Shown: piece after piece, positions 22,978 to 34,200 of the stretch | Layout: each line of letters starts with the position of its first letter | Position numbering within the stretch: position 1 is the first letter of the stretch | From: Neospora caninum Liverpool | Lineage: Eukaryota; Apicomplexa; Conoidasida; Eucoccidiorida; Sarcocystidae | Length of the DNA stretch: 64,000 bases | Assembly: GCF_000208865.1 (NCBI RefSeq) | Contig: NC_018393.1 | Location: 2,374,714 to 2,438,713 of the forward strand | Direction: 5' to 3' | Translations under genes and position numbers: made by a program | The notes under the pieces: model-generated | Seen by the model: only the letters and a program-made list of their open reading frames with translations | The model's database searches: none | Told to the model about the DNA's origin: nothing

Positions 22978-24018
22978 TCACGTTATAACCTCTTGGCGTT
23001 CTCTTCTTTGCTTTTTTCCGCTTGTTTCCCGTCCGCGCCTTTGTGTCCCACGCCACCGTCTTCCCTTTTCCTTGCTTGCATCCCTTACAAGAGGCTGGAC
23101 TGCTGCGTACTGAGCAGGAACAAGAAATATTGGCTGAGGAATCTGGCGTACATGCCCTTGCGGCTGCGTTGGTGGCATCTCATCAAGAGGGAGGGGTGTA
23201 TGTGAAGAGCTCTCAGTGGGCTCTTCGGGGTCCCAAGGAGGAAGATTTCGCAGCTGTTGTTGAAATAGCCTCTGCTGGAATGCCTCAGCGTCTGCAATGC
23301 CTGGGTTGTATTTTATATCCCCACCTACCAACCCTGGGCTGCCCGATTTGGCAGACGTTCGTTTTCCAAACTCACCGCGACGGTCGGCGGCACCCTCCAC
23401 TCCAAACAAATCATCGTCAGGAGGACCCAGAACGCCTCCAAAATCTGCTCCCCCGCCACGTCTTGCAGACCCGCCCACGACGCCGTCCTGGCGTTTGCTT
23501 GTGTTTCCTAATGGCGGCTGTGAACGAAGTCGAGACCGTCCCCGTCGTGATGAGATGCCTCGAACAAAGCTTCCGCCAACGACACCGCCTGTGCCACTCC
23601 TTAGAGGAGTAGCGGGCCTCCCTCGCGCGAACAGCACTTCGTCATCATGATCAAGTTCGTGTAGCGGTAAATAACGCGGACTGGGAGGAGGCCCTCGCGA
23701 TTCCACGCCTTCCAGCCATCGGCTCTTAAATTGACTGATATGTGACGGCTCCTCGTCTTCGCCGTCATCATCCATTCCCCTCTCAAAGAGCCGTCTTGGG
23801 AACAGTACCTCCTCTCTATGTTTTTGTTTGAAGACACCAGTGGACGCCACCAGGAATGAGGGGGCGCGGCGTTGGCAGTAGCACAAAAATAAGCATGCAA
23901 ATACAAAGCAAACGGTGCGAGTGTAGATGCATCTGAAAACGAGCAAGGCAGCACGATGAAGAAGCAAGTCAGCGGGAGAAGAGTCAGCTCCGATGCAAGA
24001 AGTGCCTGGGAGCTTCAT
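22978..24018 (-). CDS. Secretory-pathway protein with RRLFE (TEXEL-like) motif
   Basis: Open frame from ATG at 24018 (MKLPGTSCIG) to TGA at 22978-22980, 346 residues. The ATG sits just after a good acceptor (TTTTTTTCTACAG), so a 5' UTR intron is likely. A hydrophobic segment at about residues 23-48 (FVFACLFLCY core) could be a recessed signal peptide or signal anchor. RRLFE follows at residues 75-79 and fits RRLxE, the site cleaved by the Golgi protease ASP5 in many Toxoplasma dense-granule proteins. The rest is acidic at first (DDDGEDEE), then Gly/Arg-rich and Pro-rich with no folded domain visible, as is common for exported effectors. The family is not recognised. The frame is open to 24072 but without an earlier ATG. 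Confidence 0.6.
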   Translation of the reverse strand: MKLPGTSCIGADSSPADLLLHRAALLVFRCIYTRTVCFVFACLFLCYCQRRAPSFLVASTGVFKQKHREEVLFPRRLFERGMDDDGEDEEPSHISQFKSRWLEGVESRGPPPSPRYLPLHELDHDDEVLFARGRPATPLRSGTGGVVGGSFVRGISSRRGRSRLRSQPPLGNTSKRQDGVVGGSARRGGGADFGGVLGPPDDDLFGVEGAADRRGEFGKRTSAKSGSPGLVGGDIKYNPGIADAEAFQQRLFQQQLRNLPPWDPEEPTESSSHTPLPLDEMPPTQPQGHVRQIPQPIFLVPAQYAAVQPLVRDASKEKGRRWRGTQRRGRETSGKKQRRERQEVIT

Positions 24019-27000
24019 TGCTGTAGAAAAAAATGCGGGAGGGAACGCGTGGGGAAGAAAACCTGGGGGCAAAAGTACGGGTGTACGCTTGCTTGGTCAG
24101 CAGTAAGCGAAGTGACCCACCTTACCTTAGGCACGGTTTTGGGTTCGCGATAGAAACGCGAATGAGCGTATACTTGAGGTTAAGGTTAACAAGTGACAGC
24201 GACACAGTATGGCGCTACAAGACGTACAGCCAAAGACGCCTTCATTTTAATAGTTTAGTCTGTTGTCTCTTGCAGATGTCGACACAATGGCCAGACTACA
24301 CTTCTCGATGCAAGGCTCCGTCAACCTGTGGCATCTCCAAAACCGGTGATTATGTGTGTAAATACGTACCAGCTTCAAGGAAGCGGAGACTGGGAAGTAA
24401 AAAAATTAGTACTGGATGAAGAGACTCTACGTGTGTCCTGTGTGCGAAAGAAGGAGTAACGATGTCGATCTCAGAGCGCCGTTGGAAAAATGGCATTGGA
24501 GAAACTTCCTTGCATGCTCGAAATGGAGTTACGCCGACACAATCGTGCCTGACCCCCACGAGAGACAGAGACTGCCTTTGGAAGGGAATGTAGTCACAAT
24601 TTCTGGTTTTAGGAGCGACATTTGCAGAGAACGTCAAAACAAATATATGAACCGTGTAATCCCGAACTAGGCGAGGCTGGTCGCGTATGCCCTGCTGCGT
24701 TATGAACGACCGCAACCGCAGTACGGAATGGAAGACGCAGAGCACCACACTTGTAAACCCAAGTTAACCTAGGCCGTTTTCTGCTCACGATTGCATGGAT
24801 CTGCTGGATATTTAACCAAGGAAATCGCCCAGCAGTGTAAACTGTGCCACCACCTGGTGGCGATCTGAATACGCCGTCTTCATTTCCTTGCAGTCTCCAG
24901 GCATACGAACGGAAGGGTGCACTGAAGCCTGTCGCTGTTTTGTTTCAGAAGCGTAACCGATTCAGGGGAAAGGAGCAGCTAGCCGGAGACTAGAAAAGTG
25001 CAAGGTAAAAGATAGTAGCCGAAGGGCTGGATGTTGTGTAGGTTCTGGTACCGGCGCCGGGCGACTGTCGCGTACCCCCCTAACAGAGGGAACCGGTTGC
25101 GCCGGTGTGCGACCATCATATAACAGAGGGACTGCTCACTTCCCCCGTTATCTCAGAAGAATTCGATAAATCATGCGTTTTCTGGTCCCCCGGCAGAAAG
25201 TACTCCTTCGGGCCACTTTCCGTGTGGTGCAGAAGCGCACATATCGCGACGCCGCTCTTTGCCCGGTCCGTGCACCTTGCGCAGCGTTCGCTATCCGCGC
25301 CGGGTCCGATTGGCGGACCTGCCATAGGGACGATTGGGAGTATCAGCAATTGTGGCATCGTTGCAACTACTGTCGTAGCCGCGCTTTTGACGAGATATGG
25401 GGACGGCTGTGTCTGAAGCAGCAGCGCTGGCTCCCGTGTGGACATGTGGACGACCGAGTTTCGTGGGAGTTGGTGCACCATCTACATCTCTCCCCTGATC
25501 AAAAAGCTCCAACAACCACACCCAACGAACGTAGATTCACATACTACGAGAACAAAGAATGTTTCATTGTGGACTAGTAATTGAAGTCCCAAAGGCCCCC
25601 CGTGTAGCTAGACTACTGCATTGACTTCTTGCAACAGGTGACAGCGGTAAACACAAGTGACAAGAACGGCTCAGATTTTGCCGCAGACGATGAGGGAAAC
25701 TAGCGAAGAAAATAGCATGCGTTGCAAGGAGATGTGCGTGTGCCCGTGTCTAAGCCATAGATCCATGGTATACATGCAGGATATGCGGCAGCCAGCAGTC
25801 GCTCAAGTCTGTATGGAAAAAATCCTTCGGGGAACGGCCTACGCACCAACATCAATTGGTTCAAAGAGTTGTCAACTGGTTCAGATGAAGATTCCATAAA
25901 TGCTGCGTTCGTGTTTTCCGAGTAGGTCGCGCCTCAGTGCTCGGCCTAATACTACCATCGAGGGAAAAACACAATCTTGGTGTTTCACGATTCATCGTGG
26001 TTAGGGTAAACCGTGTACGATATAGCAGTCTGCCGAAGTGTTGAGGAGACGCGAACGCTCCTATGAGTTCTTGGCTTCTCCTCTGAGCACGAGTGCTCGA
26101 CGAAGGCCAATCACAATAGACAGTGTCTAATAGCTTCTCTGCTTCTTTTCACTTGCTTCAGTAATAGGACGGGTGCTTGACCAAGTCACAAAGTCGCTCT
26201 CCCCAGAACATCTTCCATTCCCCCGGAAGTGGAGACAGGGGGGTTCGCTTAGGCAGACAGTCCAGGAGGAGCCCGGCAGTACGCTGAACGAGCGTTACTG
26301 TAAGAAGTGCTGTGTAACTCTCAGTGGAACTCCTCATTCCCTCTTAAGTTGAGTACGCTCTTGTGACTCTTAATGATTGTAGTAGAGGTTCCCTGTATTC
26401 GTGAACGCTTCCTGCGACTTGGGTGCCGTCGCCACTGCCGTTGCAGCACCATAGTGTTGAAGGGCAGCTGCCTGACGAGCACACTTCTCTCGCGTTACAG
26501 TATGGCGTTACTTCCAAGCCTGCGGACAAGTGAGTGTCCAAAATCGCCCTATACCGCTACTTGTGGAACGTTCAAGGACGTTGCGTACAAGCGCTCATTC
26601 CACTATCCTCGCCACCTCAGTAAGGTGGTTTTCCACATCACTGTTTCTGTGGTTGCAAAAATACGTCGCATCCAATCGTTTCTATGTCCACAGCTGCTTT
26701 CTTGTTAATCACAGATGCTGATAGAAAATAGCCATGGGTTGAAGGCCTCTGGGGGTCTGCACAACCTTGTGAACGGGTCTCTCAGCGTAGCAATACAGGC
26801 ACTGTCGTTCAGAAAGTCGCGGCAATGGCAACACCATTGGGATTTGATCTACAAAAGAAAAGGATAGAATTAGACTTCCTGCGCGAGATCGTGAGAAAAA
26901 AGCAAAAGGCAGTGGATCAGAGCGTGGCAACATGGTGAGATGAACTGGCGTAATCTCGGCGATCCGCTTGCTAACCTAAACGACTTTCAGTTGTGGTATC

Positions 27001-28221
27001 TCTGGGCGTTAATCGTCGTAACTGCGACTCTGTGACAGCTGACACACACAAGAGCGAGTCGCATAGCGCTATGCCCCCCGCGGAACAGGAAAGTGTTAGT
27101 TCTTTCCGCACCCGACGTTTTCGTCATTCGTGGATTTTTCCTAGTTGTGTTCGTCAGTGCTTCCCTCCCAGATAAGCAACTATGGAGGTTCCTGACAGTA
27201 CCAGCAGGAATCACCGGCGGCATGTTCCTGTCGGCGTGACGCAGCGATAGATATCATAGAAGTGCAAACAAAGCACACCTCACCTGTCATCAAACTGCAT
27301 CGGGTGTGCAACAGCTTTCATGTAGTTGACCAAAGCAATACAGGCGGCATAAGGTCCTCTCTTCCATTGATTTACCCACTAGCAGCAAAAGGGCGACAAA
27401 TAGAACTTGGAGTCTTGGAACCTTTGGGCCTTCTGTCGCACGGGGGCCTATTCCCCACATCAAAGAAATAATATTGCATTGTTGGTTTCGCGCGCGCTTC
27501 TGGGGCAATTTCTAGTAGAAAGCCCCGTTCGTGCTAACGCATGCTGCCGGCATTTTCCTGCCTTTCACTTTGGAAAGTGACGATACCGAACTGTGGCGAT
27601 AACCCACACATCGTTCCTGACCTGTCTGTTGTGCCAGGCGAGCAGCAAGCACTTTTTCTAAAGCGCAAATCAGAAGCCCTGATTAATCGCCCCTCGGCTG
27701 GCCCCAACTCGGCAGCCCGCCTTAATGTTTCCTCCAATTCTTCAGAAACTGTGGTGTCGAGGCTCCATCGCTAATTTGCGGCTTTCTTCAACGAGGTCAC
27801 CTTTACCTGCCTGGGGGGCGGATTCCTACCTGATATGGCTTGTCGATCCTAATTAAGACTCTTAGAGGGAGTGGGAGTAGAAACACCATGAGTGTGTCAC
27901 CGGCTTTTCGTCTTTCACGTTTCTCTGGGACGCGAAAAGCAAAGCTTTCCTACGTTTGCTAGCCAAGGCCCCAAAACGTTAAACTTGTGGATGAGCCCTT
28001 CTGCGCCTTCGTTTCCTGACCCTGTGCTCAGTGATAGATGTGAGGCGTAAAGCGTCTCCTTTATGGAGAACCTAACCACCGTTTATAGAATATGAAGGCA
28101 ACTTCTTTTCCCCCGATGCCCCCCGGCCCCACCCTGTCAGAGGTTTCGTTAACGCAGCGGGAGGTTGTTTCTTTTGTTGACTTTAGGGGCGCGGTTTTAG
28201 CATCTCTTCATTAGAGGGAAA
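24019..28221. other. Large divergent intergenic region, no convincing gene
   Basis: About 4.2 kb between the minus-strand RRLFE gene and the plus-strand docking-complex gene, presumably holding both promoters. Overlapping open frames on both strands lie at 25105-25577 (134 residues plus, 121 minus), but neither shows a recognisable motif or clear splice partners. Nothing else is supported. Confidence 0.4.
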
Positions 28222-31200
28222 ATGTCGACATCTCCACGTCAGTCTCCACCAACCGCCAATGGAGGAAATCGATTTAGCAGCCCAGCGGCTGGGCCCCTGG
28301 GGGGTAGTGGAAGAGTTCATACCACGTATCTGGATGAACGTGTTGCCCGGTTACAAGCAGAGATCGAAAGAACGACAAGGCGCCTCGAGATGGAAAAACG
28401 AAAACTGCATGACCTCGGGGAGAATTCGAGGAAGGCGCAGCATGAGTTCAACGACAAGCGACTACGGTACTCGTTCAATAAGGCGGACGGTATGGCAGAC
28501 GCTCGCAAGGCAGAACAGAATCTTACACAACTTGAGAACAGGGTTGCCCAGGCGCTCGTCAAATTCAACTCTGCCAACGATGAGATTAACAAAGTGAAAG
28601 CGACCATCGATAAACATCGCAAGGACCGCCTGTCTATGGAGAAGGTATATAGACAAGTGTCGCGCGAATTGTCTGACCAAGCTGATCAGTTGAACGAAGT
28701 GAAAGAGAAAGTCGCACAGATGCAAGAATGGGAACATCAGACAACGAAACGCATGGAAGAGTTAGCAAAGGCTCAAGACCAAGAGAGAGAAGAATTCAAG
28801 GAAAAGTGCCTGGTAATGCAGAAGGAACTACGGGCGCAGGTAACCAATCAAGGAAAAAGCAGAACAGCCTCCTAACTAGAGTCGGCCGGTGGGAACGAGG
28901 GGCGAAACTCATTTGGCTTCTAGTTACTCCAAAGGGCAAAGGAGCACGACCAGTGGCACATATCTATAGATAAGCTTCCAATACACCCCAACCCAGAAAA
29001 CAGACTGTACACGAAGTATATTTAAACCCCGAGGGTGAGGGCAAATAGCCCTTGTCTCCGTGTTGGCAAGGAGTTGACGACGCGAATATGCGTGCAAGCA
29101 TTAAAAAAAGGCCGTGGACAGGGATAACCAAGTAAAGTTTGCTCTTTTTTCTGTTGTTCCTGCCGAACGCTATACTCAATGGTTTTATAGACAGCCCCAA
29201 GACAACTACATTTTGCTCGTGTACTTCCGGTTCACTGCAGTACCTTTTCTCAGTGTGACATTGCCATCGCTTTCTCGGCGGTAAGCATCCTTGTGTTCCA
29301 GGTGACTAATTCCGTTTGGGTTTTTATGCGCCCGGTGTTCCGTGAACCTCACCAATACGCTTTCCAGAACAGTTTCTTCTGCTGCTCCGGTGCATGCTAC
29401 TGCCCCGCCAGCGGGACGCCATCACTATGCATTTGCAGACGCCAAAATTGTTTCGCGCTTCACTCGCGCGGCGGTCGGTGAGGTGCCCTCATGAACTTCT
29501 TTGGCCGAACGCTGTAGATCCCCTTTTCACCCCGAGACCGCGCTACCGTCAGTACCCAGCAGTGGCCCATCGGGTGTACGAGTCGTGTCCTTTTCTAGGA
29601 TCGTCTGATCAAGGAGTTTGACATCCGAGCACACAGAGAATCTTCCAACCTGCGCGCACAGATGAAGGGAAGTCCGTATAATGTCGCTGAAGAAGAGCAA
29701 AATTTCAACCCAGAGGGTCTCATGAAACTAATCTTGAAAACAGCTCTTCTCAACGCTGTTCAGCGTCATAGCATCAAACAACACCGGACGAAAATTGCCG
29801 TTTTTGAGCGAGCTATGGAAAGCATTAAAACATCGACGGGCATATCGGGTAAGGGCCTCAAGGGTGCTCCGCCGGAGTCAGTGGAATCCCTTGAACAAGC
29901 AGAGGAACATGCTGCTCCTGAAATTGAGTTGTCGCCCATAGATATCAAGCCAGATCGCTCGATGGCTGCGTGATGAATCCGAGATCGACCGGGAACTTTC
30001 CGTTGCCCCTGACGATGTGACGTATCTGATCACTGCCGCTGCACCATATCTCTCTTTCCTATCTATGTGGCAGTTCGGTATCTAAACTTGTTGCGTAGAA
30101 ATGTCTTCAGTGCTCGGACTGTAACTTTTCAGAACCCGGCCGGATGCTCCACGTCGCTATTCAACCGGGCAGAAACATACAAACACTCTGTCTGCCTCTT
30201 GGATTCAACTAGCCAGTCGCTGTACGTTCCTGTCTGTTCATGACCGGCGGTTTTGTGGTGGCATCGTGTGTCCGTATCTTGCTTGGTATCGTTGACGGAT
30301 TCGTTGGCTGCGACACCATCCCCGCCTCCACGACGTTTACCAGCAAGATGCCTCATCCTTGCTGGACGTGCTGCTCCATAAGAGATGCGGCACCGGCCTG
30401 CGAGGGCCTTGGGCTGTGTCTGTACAGACCCAGAAGAGATCGTGGCCATTTTCTCGCAGCTCGAGGAACGGAATTACAGCATCATGACCTACGTGAACAC
30501 CTTGAACTTTGAGTTGGAGGCAGTGGAAGCGAAAACACGGGAGCTCGAGTCGCACATTCAGCAACATGCTCAGCACGAGGCGATTGCTCTGCAGGTAACA
30601 GACGCGTCGCTGCGTGACGAGGCTGCTCAAATCTCGAAAATGCTGTTCGCGACAGCCGGTAAAAATGCCCTCGTTCAGCACCAACTTCACTGCCTCGCCC
30701 AAACGCACGAGATTCTAACCGAAGCCACAACCCTCGTTGGCCAGATCTGGAAAGGCCCTGTCTGCTGTGACGAGCCTCCACCTCCGGGGACAGCAGAGGA
30801 ATGCGCCGCCGTCGCCAGTAGACAGACTGGAGTCGCAGGCTCTCGCGGTGCATCGCCAACCGCCCGTCGCGATTGCTCCCACGGGGCGCCCGACGGGGCG
30901 TCTTCTCAAGGATCCTGCGGCAGTGGAGAAACAAGAAACATTCTCCCTCTCCTTTGGTATCTCGAAAAGTTTATCTTGGCGAACCAAGGCAACCTGCTCG
31001 CCGCGGCGCGGTCCCCCGCCCCACCCGAAGTCTCCAACGACGTCGACTCTCCTACAGCGCCTGGCCCTCCACCCTTGCCCGGCGCTCCGCACAGCGGGAA
31101 CTGGGCTCCAGGAGGCTCCAGGGGTCAGGGATTCGCTTCGCCATCGCCGGAGCCTCGCCTTCTGTCTCCCAGCACGTTTAGGCCCCCAGGCACCGGGACA

Positions 31201-34200
31201 GGACATCCCATTGGTACGCCAAGCCGAAGAACCATGTGCACCACTCCCACCGCTTCAAATTCACAGGTTGGTGGTACCGCGTCTTTCAAGGGAAGTGGTG
31301 CTTCTTGTGCCCCGCTCCCCGGCCACCCTGGCGCCTCGGGAAACTCGGGGGGACCCGCCGCACTCTCTGGATATGGGGGCAGTCGCAGCCCGCCAGTCAG
31401 CATCGACCCACGAGAAGAGTTCCGAACTGGAGGCTCCAGTGATCCGCCTCGGCCTGTGGGAAGCGAGGAAGGCATCCGACGCAAAGGGGGAGGAATGCGC
31501 GGAGCGCCCAAGTGTCGGGGGGACGTGGGAGGCGAACCCCGAGTCTCAGACCCTTCCCAGTCGCATGCAGCCGACTCGGGAGAGGGGCTACAGCCAGGCG
31601 GTGGAGCACCCCGGGGGGAGTGTGGGTCGTCGCCTGAAGGGGGGTTGCCGACGCATGGACGCGGAGAAGACGACAGCGAAGACGATCACTGTGGGCTAGG
31701 GACCGATGGGGCAAGTAGCGATGCGTGGATCGCAGACCGGCCGTTGAGTATTGGCGAACTTCGGGAACGGACGATTCATGCACTGAACAAACAAAGAAGG
31801 AAAAGAGGCGATGGCTCTGGGGCGCCGTGTCTCTCCGAGAAAATGTGTCTTCTAGCCACCCCCGCTCTTGATCCTGCAGGTAGGAATCCTAAGAAGCTGC
31901 ACGCAACGGCATGAGAACGGGAGGACACTGCATCACCAGAAAGGCCAGAAAGTGTCAAGGAGAAAAGAAAGCAAGCAAAGAGAAATGCAAGATGCGTGCG
32001 TCTCCTTTATGTAACACAAACGCATCAGAAGTCATTCGGGTGAACGCGTGGCCATCGTCAAGGCGGAGCGACAGAGCGTTTAACCCCCTGGCTAGACCCG
32101 AAGCAACCGGGGTTCACGTCGTCCCTCGATGTTGTCTGGCCCGCCAACTCTACTTTCTCGTCTCCTTGCAGTTCGTCACGCATGTTCGTGCGCCTGCATC
32201 GTGCTTGCCTTCTCGACGCTTCCTCGTTTGCAGCTGCTTTGCTCTCGACCGTTTTCCCTTCTGTGTCCGTTTCTCTCTGCGTATACGCGTTCCTGCATTT
32301 CCCACCGCCTTGTCCTCTGGCTGTTTGGTGCTTTCTCTCTGCTGAACGCTGCGCCTGCCTCGCCGACTGACCCGCAAAACACTCTCCGCTTCTGCAGCCT
32401 ACCGACCCGCCGCACCGGGCGTCTGTTCGCACCTGTCCAGGGCGACCTCGTTTTCGCAGACTCCAGCGCTTTCAGGAAGCGGCAGCTCGCACTGTGGCAG
32501 CGTCAGTTTCTTGCATTCGCCAGGCAGCTGTTCCCCTAGGCAGCAAGCAGACACGAAGCCGAGCATCGACGGAGAAGGCCGGGACGGAGTGTCTGCGGCT
32601 TCGACGCCGGGAGGCGGAACGCACGGCTCTCGTCGAGCCCCGCGCAGTGGAAGCGCCTACGCCAGATCGCACAGAGGGCTGTTCCTCCCGCGGTCGCGAG
32701 GAAAGGAGAAAGTGTTTGTGCAACTGTCGAAGAAACGAGCAGGCGAGCGCGCGCCGGCAGCCGGGGGCTCCACCACGGAGACTCGAGAGATCCCCCCGAA
32801 ACCTCTGGCCGCAAGCACGACCCAAATGCGGCGGAAAACGGACGCGCCTCGTGAGAACAGAAGTCGCGACTCGGGCTTCAGGAAACGTGCGTCCGGGCCG
32901 ACACTGCCTGCGAAACCGTCAAAATCTGAGGAGGCAGCGAGGAGCCGCGATGAGCCTGGAACGAACGCCCTGGGAGCGGAGACAGCCGACGCGCCGCAGG
33001 CGGATAGCGCCGCCTCGCGAAAAGTGGCCACGCAGGAGACAGGGGAGGAAGTGGAACAAGCAGAGGGGCCACAAGCGACACCAGAAGAGAAGAACGGTGG
33101 GGACAAGGGAACGGACGCAGCGGACTCAGGGAGAGGCCAGGAGGAGGGACAAGCTCTCGAAAGAGAAGAAAAAGGAGACGAAGACAGAGGGCTCGAAGAA
33201 ACGGGTCCGCGAGCCCACCCGGCATTGGCCAGCGAAGTCGTTGCAGATCACGAAGAGGAACAAAAAGGAGAGAGAGAGCGAGAGGGACGAAGTCCGCATG
33301 CCGCTGTCGGACATTCAGGAGAGGAGGAGATGGCGCCGTCTGTCACTGATGAAGACGACAACAAACGAAGCCGCGCAAGAAAAGAAGAGGTCGGCGGAAG
33401 AGACGACCTGGAGGGCAGTTCAGAAGCGCAGGAAGGAAGCAGACCTGACAGAAAGTTGGAGCCCGAACAAGTTCGAGAGGAAAGACGTGAGGAATTTGGC
33501 GTCGGGGAAACGTCTCGGAGTGTGGATGGCGAGCGTCTCGAACCCGCAAGTGAAGCGAATGCAGATGAGGGGCGTGCGCCTGCCAGAGGAGACAGCGCCA
33601 GCGAAGAGAGGAGCGGCGTGCCGCTGAGGTCACCAGCCTTCGAGACGCAAAACAGTGCTCCTTCGGACACTTCGCCGTGCGAACAGCGCAGAGAGTCTCC
33701 ACGCTCCTCTCGCCATGGCTCAACAGAGAACCTCGCAGAGCTCTTTGAGCGCATCGAGAGCTTGGGCCAAGAACGCGGAGACGACCAAGGCGACAACGGG
33801 GTTCGAGAGGGACGGCGTTGCGCCAGCACTCTCCAGGACTCGCGACACTCGTCTGAAGACTCAAGCGCGAAGCCACCGCGCCTCACTCGAGAGACGGCTC
33901 CCCGCCCGACGGAAGCGCTGGAGAGGTCTCGACCTGCCTCGAACCACAGCGAAGGAGCAAAACGCGAAGACGGGATAAACTGCAGTTCCGCTGGGCCATC
34001 GGAAACGACGCCGTCTCCAACCCCTCCACCGGCACCGCTCCCACTGCTTACACGGGCCACGGAACTTGAGGGCGGGGCGGGCGGAGCACCAGCCCTGTCC
34101 AGACGCAGTACCGCGAACCTTCCGACTCACATCGACGCGGCTTCTGAGAGCGCCGGAGGTCAAGAGGATGCGCCCGCTTCTGCTCTGCCGCAGTCGCAGC

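Noticed and set aside
22993..23650. Plus-strand open frames opposite the RRLFE gene
   Set aside because: They have no clear start, signal or motif and are shadows of the Gly/Arg-rich minus-strand frame.
32494..33627. 377-residue basic open frame overlapping the tail exon
   Set aside because: It is a +1 frame shadow of the acidic tail exon, converting GA-rich codons into Arg/Lys; it has no independent support.
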